A DNA stretch of 64,000 nucleotides from Bog-756 sp963701325 (GTDB taxonomy: Bacteria > Actinomycetota > Acidimicrobiia > Acidimicrobiales > RAAP-2): NCBI GenBank assembly GCA_963701325.1, contig OY969604.1, positions 2,852,001 through 2,916,000 of the forward strand, given 5' to 3'. Under the pieces are notes generated by a model. It was not told the DNA's origin. It saw nothing but the letters and a program-made list of their open reading frames with translations, and did not search any database. Below are positions 53,910 to 62,801 of this stretch, one piece after another (within the stretch, counting starts at the first letter, position 1; each line of letters begins with the position of its first letter). A program made the translations under genes and the position numbers.

Positions 53910-55642
53910 CGGGCTGCCACCACCGACGGGTCGACCGTCACCGTGTCGCGTCCCGAGCGCAGGAGGGTGCCGGGGAGGTTCCCGGTCGGCTTGCCGTCTG
54001 CCACGGTCTCGGTGCCGTTGACCAGGACCCGCACCACCCCGATCGAGTCGGCGATGAGCCGGGGACTGCCGCCCGGAAGGTCCTGGACGAGGGTGGCCGG
54101 CTCCGAGGCCACCGTCTCTGGATCGAAGACGAAGAGGTCGGCCCGAAGGCCCTCCGAGATCCGACCCCGGTCGTGCAACCCGAACAGGTCGGCGGGACCC
54201 GCGGTCATCCAGTGGACGGCCCGTTCCATCGGGACCAGTTTGCGTTTGCGTAGGCAGTCGCCGAGGAACGAGGTCGGATAGTTCGAGCCGCACATCCGGT
54301 CGAGGTGGGCCCCGGCGTCCGAGCCGCCGACGAGGGCCCCCGGGTTCTCCCACACGTCGACCCGGGCCCTCCACGACGCGTCGTCACCGTCTGATGCCTT
54401 CGGCCACAGAACGGTGCGCAGGCCGTCGGCGATGACCAGGTCGAGGAGCGCGTCGAAGGGTGGTTTGCGCTGCTCAGCAGCGATCGAGCCGACGTCCCGC
54501 CAGCTCAGGCCTTCGTTCTCGGGTGCGAAGGTGTCCCCGATGATGTAGCTGGACCAGTTCGACAACCGGCGGAAGACGCCGGCGCCCTCCGAATGGGCGA
54601 GCTCGTCGAGCCGCGTCCGCACCTCCGGTTCCCGGAGCTTCTCGATGCGCTGCTCGAGGGGTAGTCCCATGACATCGCCCCACCCCGGGATCAGGAAGAG
54701 CGCGCAGTGGGTGCGGAAGCTCATGTTCATCGGCACCAGGGTGGGCATGGTCAGGGCGATGATCCTCCCACCGGCAGCGGCCGCGGTCGATGACGCCTCG
54801 AGCTGGCGGGCCGTCTTGTCCGGGGTGCGGGAGTCGACGGTCAGGAGGTTCCAGTTGAGGGGTCGCCGTGCGGTGGTGGTCATGGCGACCATCAGATCGA
54901 TCTCCTTGTCGCTGAACGAGTCGAGGCAGCCGTCGGTGATGTACTCGAGCGTGGTACCCGGATGGTCCCGGACCACCTCGCAGAAGGCGAGCATCTCCCG
55001 GCGGTCGGCGTGACGCGACGTGATCGGGTTGCCGTCCCCGTCGGAGTGGGTGCGCGACTGCGAGGAGGAGAACCCGAGCCCGCCGGCCTCGAGGGACTCG
55101 GCGAGCAGCGCGGACATCGTGGCCAGCTCCTCGTCGTTGGCCACCTCTGCAGCCCGGTCGGACCCCATGACCCACCGGCGGAGCGCACAATGGCCGACGA
55201 GGAAGCCGGCGTTCACCCCGAGCTTCCCTTCGAGCCGCCCGAGGTACTCACCGAACGTGGTCCAGTCCCAGTCGATCCCGTTCTCGAGGGCGTCGAGGGG
55301 CATTCCCTCCACCTTTGCCATCATCCGTCGGATGTAGTCATGGTCGCTGGCCTTGATCGGCGCGAGGGTGAACCCGCAGTTCCCTGCGATGACCGTGGTC
55401 ACGCCGTGCACGTTGGAGGGAGACGCGGTCGGGTCCCAGAACAGCTGGGCGTCGTAGTGGGTGTGCGGGTCGATGATCCCCGGAGCGACAACCAGCCCGT
55501 CGGCGTCGAGCTCGGTGGTGCCCGACTCGTCGACCTTGCCGATGGACGCGATGCGGCCGTCACGGATGCCCACGTCGGCCCGGATGCCGGGCGACCCGGT
55601 GCCGTCCACGACCAGGCCGTTGCGGATCACGTAGTCGAGCAT
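53906..55642 (-). CDS. N-acyl-D-amino-acid deacylase-like amidohydrolase
   Basis: 578 residues, metallo-hydrolase of the D-aminoacylase / amidohydrolase_3 type. DPHTHYDAQLFWDP near residue 65 carries the HxH metal motif; further motifs are TVIAGNCGFTLAP, VGHCALRRWVMG, GGLGFSSSQSRTH, GSDAGAHLDRMC (catalytic Asp region) and GRISEGLRADLFVFDPE. Cleaves an amide or cyclic bond in an unknown substrate. GAAGGGAA precedes ATG 55642. It is first in an operon with the aldehyde dehydrogenase and VOC protein, under the palindrome at 55718-55730. Confidence 0.85.
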   Translation of the reverse strand: MLDYVIRNGLVVDGTGSPGIRADVGIRDGRIASIGKVDESGTTELDADGLVVAPGIIDPHTHYDAQLFWDPTASPSNVHGVTTVIAGNCGFTLAPIKASDHDYIRRMMAKVEGMPLDALENGIDWDWTTFGEYLGRLEGKLGVNAGFLVGHCALRRWVMGSDRAAEVANDEELATMSALLAESLEAGGLGFSSSQSRTHSDGDGNPITSRHADRREMLAFCEVVRDHPGTTLEYITDGCLDSFSDKEIDLMVAMTTTARRPLNWNLLTVDSRTPDKTARQLEASSTAAAAGGRIIALTMPTLVPMNMSFRTHCALFLIPGWGDVMGLPLEQRIEKLREPEVRTRLDELAHSEGAGVFRRLSNWSSYIIGDTFAPENEGLSWRDVGSIAAEQRKPPFDALLDLVIADGLRTVLWPKASDGDDASWRARVDVWENPGALVGGSDAGAHLDRMCGSNYPTSFLGDCLRKRKLVPMERAVHWMTAGPADLFGLHDRGRISEGLRADLFVFDPETVASEPATLVQDLPGGSPRLIADSIGVVRVLVNGTETVADGKPTGNLPGTLLRSGRDTVTVDPSVVAAR

Positions 55643-55717
55643 GTGAAGTTCCCTTCGTGCACGGGGGGCGCGCCGGCCGACGATCACAGCGATGATGCCG
55701 AGGATCGACCGGAGCTG

Positions 55718-55730
55718 ACTGACCGTCAGT
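55718..55730. promoter_or_regulatory. ACTGACCGTCAGT palindrome at the amidohydrolase/mscS divergent promoters
   Basis: Perfect six-base arms around one C. It overlaps a TAAACT -10 box (55728-55733, minus) of the amidohydrolase operon and lies just before a possible TACGAT box (55732-55737) for mscS. TetR-type regulators of acyl-CoA metabolism bind similar sites. Confidence 0.6.
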
Positions 55731-55774
55731 TTACGATACCGCCGCCCGGCCCGTCGCAGCGCCGACGGTACTGT

Positions 55775-56641
55775 GTGGGCATCCATCACTCCTGGTTCCA
55801 GAATCACCTGCTGCCGGTCGTCGTGCTGCTCCTCGGCGCTGGACTTGCCGTGCGGTTCGCCCACTGGACCGGGGCGCGCCGGCGCCATTGGATCGACGTC
55901 CAGATACGCCGGCAGATCGAGTCGGGCACGGTCGCCTCGGAGGCACTCAAGCGGTCCCGCGCGATCAGCGAGGCGGTCGAATGGGCGGTCGTCGCGCTCC
56001 TCTACTTCGTGGTGGGGATCCTGGTATTCGACCGCCTCGGCATCCCGCTCACCACGCTGGTTGCCCCGGCCACCGTCATCGGCATCGGCCTCGGCTTCGG
56101 GGCCCAGCAGATGGTCGGCGACCTGCTCGCCGGCTTCTTCCTCTTCGCCGAACGCCAATTCGCCTTCGGTGACGTCATCCGCCTGTCGCTTCCGGGCCAG
56201 CCCACCGGCGTCACCGGCACCGTCGAGGAATTGACGCTTCGGGTCACCAAGCTGCGGACCGCCCAGGGCGAGCTCGTCGTCGTGCCCAACAGCGCGCTGC
56301 GCCAGGTCACCAACCTCTCCAAGGACTGGTCCCGGGCGGTCATCGACATCCCGGTGTCAGTGGCCGAGGACCTCGAACAGGTCACCAGCCTGCTCAAGGA
56401 GGTGGTGGCCGAGATGGCGCGCGACCCCAGATGGTCCGACCTCCTCCTCGGCGACCCGGTGGTGGCCGGGGTGGAAGCCATCGACGTCGGCTACGTCCAG
56501 CTCCGCCTCATCGCACGGACCCTCCCCGGGCGCCAGTTCGAGGTGGCCCGCGAGATCCGGCTGCGTGCCTCGACCGCCCTGCGAGCCGCCGAGATCACCT
56601 CTCCGGGGGTCGCTGGCCCCTCGCCCCGGCCGTCGGTGTGA
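55775..56641 (+). CDS. MscS-family mechanosensitive channel
   Basis: 288 residues. Three N-terminal helices, the pore helix VIGIGLGFGAQQMVGDLLAGFFLF (in parts: GIGLGFGAQQM, DLLAGFFLFAE) and the MscS beta domain with GVTGTVEELTLRVTKLRTAQGELVVVPNS (parts) are clear. Releases solutes under hypo-osmotic shock. GTG 55775 is the best start in this frame; no ribosome site is visible. Its stop overlaps the start of the next gene (GTGA). Confidence 0.88.
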   Translation: MGIHHSWFQNHLLPVVVLLLGAGLAVRFAHWTGARRRHWIDVQIRRQIESGTVASEALKRSRAISEAVEWAVVALLYFVVGILVFDRLGIPLTTLVAPATVIGIGLGFGAQQMVGDLLAGFFLFAERQFAFGDVIRLSLPGQPTGVTGTVEELTLRVTKLRTAQGELVVVPNSALRQVTNLSKDWSRAVIDIPVSVAEDLEQVTSLLKEVVAEMARDPRWSDLLLGDPVVAGVEAIDVGYVQLRLIARTLPGRQFEVAREIRLRASTALRAAEITSPGVAGPSPRPSV

Positions 56642-57207
56642 CGACGGCGGACGACGGGTCCGGCAACGACTCCGACGGGTCCGGGTCGGACGACACCGAG
56701 GAGTTGCTCGGCCGTTCCGGGATGGCGGATGGGTCGTCGCCGATCGCCGACGGTCCGGTGCCCCACAGCGCACTGGTGGGGTTCATGTCGGTCCCGATCT
56801 CGCGCCGGGTCCCGGTCCGCCGGTCGACCGCGCTGATGGTCGTCGCCTTCTTGGGTTTCGGCACCCTGTTCGAGCTCTATCCGCCCGACACCAGCCCCTC
56901 TGCAGAAACCCCCCAGCCGGTCACGGTCGTCCCGGGGATCGTCCCGGCGACCACGACGACCACGACCACGACGTCGCCGCCTTCGACCACCTCGACGAGT
57001 TCGCCCTCGACGAGCTCGACCACCAGGCCGGCCGGCTCGACGACGACCTCAAGGCCGCCCGGCTCGACGACGACCACCAGACCGGCCGGCTCGACGACCT
57101 CGACGCTTGCGGGGTCGACGACCACGACCACCACCTCACGTGGCTCGACGACCTCGACCTCTCAAACGGCCGGGGGGACGACCGCGACCAGCACCTCGAC
57201 CCCCTGA
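56638..57207 (+). CDS. Membrane-anchored Thr/Ser-rich protein of unknown function
   Basis: 189 residues. GTG 56638 overlaps the mscS stop. An acidic N-terminus (DGSGNDSDGSGSDDTEE), one helix (STALMVVAFLGFGTLFEL), and then about 100 residues of Thr/Ser/Pro low complexity (TTTTTTTTSPPSTTSTSS, AGSTTTTTTSRGST) with PAGSTTTxRP-like units. It resembles a cell-wall spanning or glycosylated stalk. Composition alone supports coding; it could be partly artefactual. Confidence 0.55.
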   Translation: MTTADDGSGNDSDGSGSDDTEELLGRSGMADGSSPIADGPVPHSALVGFMSVPISRRVPVRRSTALMVVAFLGFGTLFELYPPDTSPSAETPQPVTVVPGIVPATTTTTTTTSPPSTTSTSSPSTSSTTRPAGSTTTSRPPGSTTTTRPAGSTTSTLAGSTTTTTTSRGSTTSTSQTAGGTTATSTSTP

Positions 57208-57266
57208 ACCGGGTTCTGCTGCGATGCCGGACGTCAGTCGGGCGTCCGACGGGCGGTGGGCCCCGG

Positions 57267-58247
57267 TCAGCTCCCGACCAGTGGGATGACTTCTGCGCCG
57301 AAGGCGGCCACCTGGTCACAGAGCTCGGTCGCGCTGCGGGCCGGGAACCGGACCTGGACCTGCCCGACCCCCGCGGCGGTGAAGGGTGAGAGGTACTCGG
57401 CCAGCGCTTCGGGTGGTCCGGAGACGGTGCCGGGTGGCAGCTCGGCGGTGGCCGGAGGGCTCCCGACGTGGAGGGACGAGGAGATGGCCCCGATGTCGAG
57501 TGGCGCACCGTCGCGGTACTCCTCCCGGAGCGCACGCAGACGGTCCAGGAGGTCGGCGTTCGGACCGAGGGACTGGGGTAGCCAGCCGTCCGCGTAGCGG
57601 GCAGTGCGCCGCAGTGCCGCGGGGGAGGAACCCCCGACCCAGATCGGCGGCCGCGGAGCCTGCACCGGCCGCGGACGCAGCCCGACACCACTGGCAGGCC
57701 AGCGTGGGCCGGGGAGCCGCGGGAACTCGTCGGTCAGTCCTGCAGCGAGCGAGGCGATGGCCTCGTCGGTGGCCGGACCGCGCTGATCGAACGCCGGTCC
57801 CATCAGGTCGAACTCCTCGGTGACGTGCCCCGCGCCGACCCCGCAGATGATCCGTCCCCGTGACAGCGCGTCGAGGGTCGCGAACTCCTTGGCCGCACGG
57901 AGCGGATGCCGGAGCGCGAGCACGTAGATGTGCGAGAGCAACCGGATCCGCGAGGTGATCCCCGCCAACCATCCCAGGGTCGCCACGGTGTCGTACCAGG
58001 TCGTGCTCATCGCCCCGGCCAACCGTTCGGGGATGAACGTGTGGTCGCAGACCCCCACGTAGAAGAACCCCGCCGCCTCGCAGGCCAGGGCTACCTGGGC
58101 CAGCTCGTCCGGCCCGGCGGTCGGCTCCCAGGCCTGGACGTAGATGGTCGACTGCGACTGCACGGGGAGCTGCATCCCGAAGACCGTTCGGCCCGGGGGC
58201 AGGACGGTCATGACGTCGGCGGGTGGGGCGGGGTGCGGGTCGGTCAC
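57267..58247 (-). CDS. LLM-class (F420-dependent type) oxidoreductase
   Basis: 326 residues, luciferase-like TIM barrel. VQAWEPTAGPDELAQVALACEAAGFFYVGVCDH (parts), RHPLRAAKEFATLDALSRGRIICGVGAGHV (parts) and RPPIWVGGSSPAALRRTARYADGWLP (parts) are motifs of F420-dependent oxidoreductases. Reduces or oxidises an unknown substrate using coenzyme F420 (or FMN). GTG 58247 starts 9 nt after the upstream acyl-CoA dehydrogenase stop, so it is last in a four-gene operon. Confidence 0.85.
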   Translation of the reverse strand: MTDPHPAPPADVMTVLPPGRTVFGMQLPVQSQSTIYVQAWEPTAGPDELAQVALACEAAGFFYVGVCDHTFIPERLAGAMSTTWYDTVATLGWLAGITSRIRLLSHIYVLALRHPLRAAKEFATLDALSRGRIICGVGAGHVTEEFDLMGPAFDQRGPATDEAIASLAAGLTDEFPRLPGPRWPASGVGLRPRPVQAPRPPIWVGGSSPAALRRTARYADGWLPQSLGPNADLLDRLRALREEYRDGAPLDIGAISSSLHVGSPPATAELPPGTVSGPPEALAEYLSPFTAAGVGQVQVRFPARSATELCDQVAAFGAEVIPLVGS

Positions 58248-58256
58248 CGGGTCACC

Positions 58257-59273
58257 CTACGTCGCGGGCATCGGGGCAGAGGGGCCTGCGAGGGAGTCAG
58301 CGAGCATTTCGGCGAGCTCGCCGTCGGACCCGAACTGTGTGGCCAGGACCCGGGCCCGCTTGTAGGCGAGGTGGGCCGGGACCTCCCAGGTGAAGCCCAT
58401 CCCGCCGTGCACCTGGATGCACGATCTGCCGTTGGCGAGCGCCGCCTCGTCGGCCAGGAGCTTCGCGCCGGCGGCTGCAACCAGGGCGTCCCCTACGTCC
58501 GGCTGGTCGACGGTGACCGCGGCGGCGTGCACCGCGCAACGGGCGACCTCGGTCCGCACCGCCATGTCCGCGCAGAGGTGCTTGACGGCCTGGAACCCCC
58601 CGACGGGGCGACCGAACTGCCGGCGTTGCTTGGCGTACTCGACAGCGAGCTCGGTGGTCCAGGCTGCCAGACCCACCTGGAGGGCCGCGGTGAGCACTGC
58701 GCCGTCCCGTCGCCACCAGTCAGTGATCTCCGGCCCGCCGATCGCGGTGCCCTCCGGCAGGTGGTCCAGCGACCACACCGGGGTCAGCGGGTCCATCGGT
58801 CGGCGAAGTCGGGACGCCGAGAGAGCCCGCGGGTCGAGAGAGGAGACGCCGCTGTCGGCGACGACCAACAGCACATCGAGGTCGGCCAGGTGCTCGACCA
58901 CCGTCGGCAGGACCACCTCCCTGCTCCGCGAACCGGTTGCCTCGATCAGCCCGACCACCGCCGAGCCGTCATTGGCGCCATCGACCAGTCCGGCGGCCAG
59001 ATGGGAGGCAACCAGCGGCCCGGGCACCAGGGCGCGGCCCAACTCCTCGAAGACGAGTGCCGCCTCGGCGAGTCCCATGCCGGCGCCTCCCGCTGACTCG
59101 GCCAGGCAGAGGTCGAACACCCCGGCCTCTCCCAGGGCGAGCCAGCCGGACCGGTCGACGACGGTGTCGCCTCCCTCCAAGGAGCGAAGACGGTCGAGGG
59201 GGAAGCGGCCGTCGCAGAGACGGCGCATGCCGTCGGCGAGCTCGAGCTGCATCTCGCTCGGTTCGAAGTCCAT
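58257..59273 (-). CDS. Acyl-CoA dehydrogenase, short subunit
   Basis: 338 residues, shorter than the usual ~380. MDFEPSEMQLELADGMRRL, LCLAESAGGAGMGLAEAALVFEELGRAL (parts) and IQVHGGMGFTWEVPAHLAYKRAR (parts) are present; FAD-contact residues in the middle domain are weak. It lies directly behind a larger acyl-CoA dehydrogenase, the arrangement of heterotetrameric FadE pairs (as in steroid side-chain degradation), where one subunit lacks part of the active site. Role in acyl-CoA catabolism inferred. Confidence 0.85.
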   Translation of the reverse strand: MDFEPSEMQLELADGMRRLCDGRFPLDRLRSLEGGDTVVDRSGWLALGEAGVFDLCLAESAGGAGMGLAEAALVFEELGRALVPGPLVASHLAAGLVDGANDGSAVVGLIEATGSRSREVVLPTVVEHLADLDVLLVVADSGVSSLDPRALSASRLRRPMDPLTPVWSLDHLPEGTAIGGPEITDWWRRDGAVLTAALQVGLAAWTTELAVEYAKQRRQFGRPVGGFQAVKHLCADMAVRTEVARCAVHAAAVTVDQPDVGDALVAAAGAKLLADEAALANGRSCIQVHGGMGFTWEVPAHLAYKRARVLATQFGSDGELAEMLADSLAGPSAPMPAT

Positions 59274-59314
59274 CGTCCGTCCCTAGCTCGGGGGCCCGCT
59301 CGAGGACGGCGTCC

Positions 59315-60532
59315 TCACGCTGCGGGGGTTGCCGTCGGGGCGGACGCGGGCTCCTTGGGCAGGCCCAGGATGCGTTCGCCGACGATGTTGCGCTGGATCT
59401 GCGAGGTGCCTGCGGCGATGGTCAGGGAGATGCCCCGCATCCAGTCCTCGACGACGGTCTCGGCCGGCAGGGGGACGCCATCGAGACCGACGACGTCCTG
59501 GGCGGCCAACCCGACGCGCCCGAGGAGGGAGAGCGAGAACTCGCCCAGCCGCTGCCGGGTCTCGGTGTAGGCCAGTTTGAAGTACGTGCCGCCGACACCG
59601 GGGACCCCGGTGCGCGCTGCCTGGGACACGGTGCGTCTGGTGAGCGCCCAGAGCGCGTCGAGCTCGGCTTTCAGGTGGCCGGCCTGCCGGCGGGTGCCGG
59701 GGTCGGACCACGCACCGGTGCGCTGGGCGAGGGCCACGGTCGAGGACAGCAGTTCGATGCCCTCGAGCAGGTCGCCGACGAACGCGGTGCCCCGTTCGAA
59801 GCTCAGGGTGACCATGGTCACCCGCCAGCCGTCGTTCTCGTCACCCACCCGGTTGGCCACCGGCACCCTGACCTCGTCGAGGAAGAGCTCGGCGAACTCG
59901 GTGGAGCCCGCGATCGTGGTGAGCGGCCGGACCTCGACGCCGGGTGTGGTCATGGGCAGGATGAGCCAGGAGATGCCCCGGTGGCGGCTGTCCTCGCTGC
60001 CGGTGCGGACCAGCAGCTCGCAGTAGTCGGCGACCTCGGCGTGGGAGGTCCAGATCTTCGACCCGGTGACCACGTAGTGGTCGCCGTCGCGGATCGCTCG
60101 GGTGCGCAGCGATGCCAGGTCGCTGCCGGCGTCGGGTTCGGAGAAGCCTTGGCACCAGACCTCGTCGCCCCGCAGGATCGGGGGGAGGAACCGGGTCCGC
60201 TGCTCGTGGCTGCCCTCGGCGATGATGGTGGGGCCCGCGTGCAGCAGTCCGACGAAGTTCACGCCGACATAGGGCGCATGCGCGCGTTCGAGCTCTTCTT
60301 TGAAGATGAGCTCCTCCACCGCGGAGGCGCCCCGACCACCGCCCTCGACGGGCCAGTCCACTCCCGCGTAGCCGGCGTCGAAGAGAAGCCGCTGCCAGTG
60401 GGTGTCGAAGGCGCGTCGGCCGGGCCAGTCAGTTGGCTGAGGCTTGGATGGCAGCCCGGGCAGCGTCGTCGCCAGCCAGGCGCGGAGATCGGTGCGGAAC
60501 GCCTGTTCGGCGTCGTTGTAGCGCAGGTCCAC
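59315..60532 (-). CDS. Acyl-CoA dehydrogenase, large subunit
   Basis: 405 residues, full-length FAD-dependent fold. GVDWPVEGGGRGAS, WCQGFSEPDAGSDLASLRTRA (FAD contact), VVTGSKIWTSHAEVADYCELLVRT and GTSQIQRNIVGERILGLPKEP are typical. Dehydrogenates an acyl-CoA at C2-C3, passing electrons to ETF. Partner of the 338-residue subunit 41 nt downstream. The start lies 22 nt after the amidohydrolase_2 stop. Confidence 0.9.
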   Translation of the reverse strand: MDLRYNDAEQAFRTDLRAWLATTLPGLPSKPQPTDWPGRRAFDTHWQRLLFDAGYAGVDWPVEGGGRGASAVEELIFKEELERAHAPYVGVNFVGLLHAGPTIIAEGSHEQRTRFLPPILRGDEVWCQGFSEPDAGSDLASLRTRAIRDGDHYVVTGSKIWTSHAEVADYCELLVRTGSEDSRHRGISWLILPMTTPGVEVRPLTTIAGSTEFAELFLDEVRVPVANRVGDENDGWRVTMVTLSFERGTAFVGDLLEGIELLSSTVALAQRTGAWSDPGTRRQAGHLKAELDALWALTRRTVSQAARTGVPGVGGTYFKLAYTETRQRLGEFSLSLLGRVGLAAQDVVGLDGVPLPAETVVEDWMRGISLTIAAGTSQIQRNIVGERILGLPKEPASAPTATPAA

Positions 60533-60554
60533 GGGCAGACCTACAGCGAGGCGG

Positions 60555-61754
60555 TCACTGGAGATCGAGGCCGTAGAGGGCGATCGCGTTCCCGCGGACG
60601 ATGGCGTACCGCTCCTCGTCGGTGAGGCCCTTCATCTGCTTCTCGGCGATCTCCTTGGTGTGCGGCCACGTGGAGTCCGAGTGGGGGTAGTCGGACTCGT
60701 AGGTGATGTTGGCCACCCCGATCGACTCGACGTTCTTGAGCCCGAAGGCGTCGCTGAAGAAGCACCCGTAGATCTGGCGGTGGAAGTAGGTGGAGGGAGG
60801 TTCCGGCACGATGTCGGCCACGCCGCCCCAGCCGCGGTTCTCCTCCCATACGGTGTCGGCCCGCTCGAGGATGTAGGGGATCCACCCGATCTGTCCCTCG
60901 GCATAGGCCAGTTTGAGCTCTGGGAACCGGACCAGCACCCCGGAGAACATGTAGTCGACCATCGAGAACGTCGCGTTGGTGTGGGTGAGGGTCGATCCGA
61001 CTGCCGGGGGTGCGTCGGCCGAGGTCGACGGCATCTTGGAGGATGACCCGATGTGCATGTTGACGACGGTCCCGGTCTCCGAGCAGGCACGGAAGAACGG
61101 GTCCCAGTAGTGCCCGGGGTCGTGCACCGAGGGGAGCCCGAGGAACGGGGGGATCTCGCTGAAGCAGACGGCCCGGACCCCACGGGCGGCGTTGCGCAGT
61201 ACCTCGTCTGCGGCGAGCTGGGCGTCCCAGAGGGGGATCAGGGTCAGGGGAATGAGCCGACCCTTGGCCTCGGGCCCGCACCACTCCTCGACCATCCAGT
61301 CGTTGTAGGCCTTCACGCAGAGGAGGGCGAGGTCCTTGTCCTTGGCCTCGGTGAAGGTCTGGCCGCAGAAGCGGGGGAAGGTCGGGAAGCAGAGTGACGC
61401 CTCGAGGTGGTTGAGGTCCATGTCCTCCAACCGGGACCCGACCTGGTAGGAGCCGGGCCGCATGTCCTCGTAGGTGACGCCCTTCATGGTGACTTCGTCG
61501 CGGGGCACGCCGACCGCGGAGTCGACCCGGAGGAGGGGGCGCTTGAGGTCCTCGTAGTACCACCAGTCGGTCGGCGACCCCTCTGAGCCCGGCACCACGG
61601 TGAGCTGGCCGCCCACGAAGGTGATCTCCCCCATCGGAGCACGCACGATGCGCGGACCGACGTCCTGGTACTTCTTCGGGAGGCGGTCCATCCAGACGTT
61701 GGCGGGTTCCACGACATGGTCGTCGACGGAGATGATCATCGGCAATTCGGCCAT
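60555..61754 (-). CDS. Amidohydrolase_2 family metal-dependent hydrolase
   Basis: 399 residues. MIISVDDHVVEPANVWMDRLP holds the DxH entry motif, VVNMHIGSSSKM the second His region, and ITYESDYPHSDSTWP the Asp/His exit motif, as in the ACMSD/2-pyrone dicarboxylate hydrolase fold. It may hydrolyse or decarboxylate an aromatic or cyclic intermediate. A TACACT box ends 7 nt before ATG 61754 (leaderless) and the CTGAC palindrome at 61777-61791 covers its -35 zone. First gene of a four-gene operon with the two dehydrogenases and LLM protein. Confidence 0.85.
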   Translation of the reverse strand: MAELPMIISVDDHVVEPANVWMDRLPKKYQDVGPRIVRAPMGEITFVGGQLTVVPGSEGSPTDWWYYEDLKRPLLRVDSAVGVPRDEVTMKGVTYEDMRPGSYQVGSRLEDMDLNHLEASLCFPTFPRFCGQTFTEAKDKDLALLCVKAYNDWMVEEWCGPEAKGRLIPLTLIPLWDAQLAADEVLRNAARGVRAVCFSEIPPFLGLPSVHDPGHYWDPFFRACSETGTVVNMHIGSSSKMPSTSADAPPAVGSTLTHTNATFSMVDYMFSGVLVRFPELKLAYAEGQIGWIPYILERADTVWEENRGWGGVADIVPEPPSTYFHRQIYGCFFSDAFGLKNVESIGVANITYESDYPHSDSTWPHTKEIAEKQMKGLTDEERYAIVRGNAIALYGLDLQ

Positions 61755-61776
61755 GCGGTGGAGTGTACCCCCGGTT

Positions 61777-61791
61777 CTGACGGTGCGTCAG
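61777..61791. promoter_or_regulatory. CTGAC-N5-GTCAG palindrome at the amidohydrolase_2 promoter
   Basis: CTGAC and GTCAG arms around GGTGC lie over the -35 zone of the leaderless promoter (-10 box TACACT at 61762-61767, minus strand). Arms resemble those at 55718-55730, though the spacer differs (5 against 1). Confidence 0.55.
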
Positions 61792-61842
61792 GAGACGGAG
61801 CCCGGCACCGGGGGTGCGTCAGAGGGTCGAACCCGAGTCCGG

Positions 61843-62652
61843 TCAGACCATGGCCACGCCGCCGTTCGGGCGCAGCACTTGGCCGGTCATGAACCGGGAC
61901 GCGTCCGACGCGAGGTAGAGCACGGCGGCCGCGATGTCCTCGGGCTCGCCGACGGATCGCAACGGGGCACCTTTGCTCATGGCGGAGACGAGCTTGTTCT
62001 GCATCACCTCGTCGACGCTGCCGTCTGGGAGTGAGAAGTATCCGGTCGTCATGCCGGTGATGACGAATCCGGGAGCCACCGCGTTGACCCGGACGTGGTT
62101 CTTGCCGATCTCGACGGCGAGCGTCTTGGTCATCTGGACCACGCCGGCCTTGCAGATCGCGTAGCTCACGATGTTGGGGCTGGGCGTGTCGGCGGCAGCC
62201 GACGAGGCGTTGATGATGCTGCCGCCCTCCGGCTGGGTGATCATCACCCGTCCCGCGGCCTGGCAGCCGAAGAAGACACCCTTGAGGTTCACCGCCAGTA
62301 TCCGGTCGAGCTCGCTCTCCGGTTCGTCGAGGAAGGGACCCCCGAGCATGATCCCGGCGATGTTGCACCAGACCTGGATCCCTCCGCGCTCGGCGACCAC
62401 CCGTTCTGCCAGTGCGTCGACATCGGTGCGCGCCGACACGTCGAGCCCAACTCCTTCGGCAACTCCGCCTGCTGCGCTGATCTGGGCCGCGGTGTCAGCC
62501 GCGGTGTCCGGATGGATGTCCGCGCAGATAACCGTGGCACCCGCCCCGCCGAGAGCGAGCGCCGAGGCCCGGCCGATGCCGCTCCCGGCGCCGGTGACGA
62601 CCGCGACCTTGCCGTCGACGCGGAACGCTTCGATGAGCGTGCTGGCTTCCAT
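61843..62652 (-). CDS. Short-chain dehydrogenase/reductase
   Basis: 269 residues, Rossmann fold. TGAGSGIGRASALAL near residue 20 binds the nucleotide, ADIHPD following strand 2 suggests NAD, NASSAAAD carries the catalytic Ser and SYAICKAGVVQM the YxxxK pair. Oxidises or reduces an alcohol or ketone. The last Gly-rich segment TGQVLRPNGGVAMV is standard. It stands just upstream of the catabolic operon at 61754 and probably contributes to the same pathway. Confidence 0.9.
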   Translation of the reverse strand: MEASTLIEAFRVDGKVAVVTGAGSGIGRASALALGGAGATVICADIHPDTAADTAAQISAAGGVAEGVGLDVSARTDVDALAERVVAERGGIQVWCNIAGIMLGGPFLDEPESELDRILAVNLKGVFFGCQAAGRVMITQPEGGSIINASSAAADTPSPNIVSYAICKAGVVQMTKTLAVEIGKNHVRVNAVAPGFVITGMTTGYFSLPDGSVDEVMQNKLVSAMSKGAPLRSVGEPEDIAAAVLYLASDASRFMTGQVLRPNGGVAMV

Positions 62653-62801
62653 GGAGATCCCTGCCTTCGTGCATCTGTGGCGCCGTGCCGGAGGTCGGCG
62701 CCGGGGTCACCGGAAGAGTAGGCGCGCGGTGTCGCCAGAGTGGCGGGTAGCCAGTCGCGAGGACGCGCGGGACCGTGGCTCAGGTGATGCCGGACGGTCC
62801 G

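Noticed and set aside
62790..62801. Terminator CGGAC/GTCCG after the SGNH gene
   Set aside because: Short stem without T-run; mentioned with the gene but not called.
62653..62801. Small gene or RNA in the SDR-SGNH gap
   Set aside because: Contains GGCGCC palindromes only; no ORF with start signal, no tRNA or RNA-like structure I can support.
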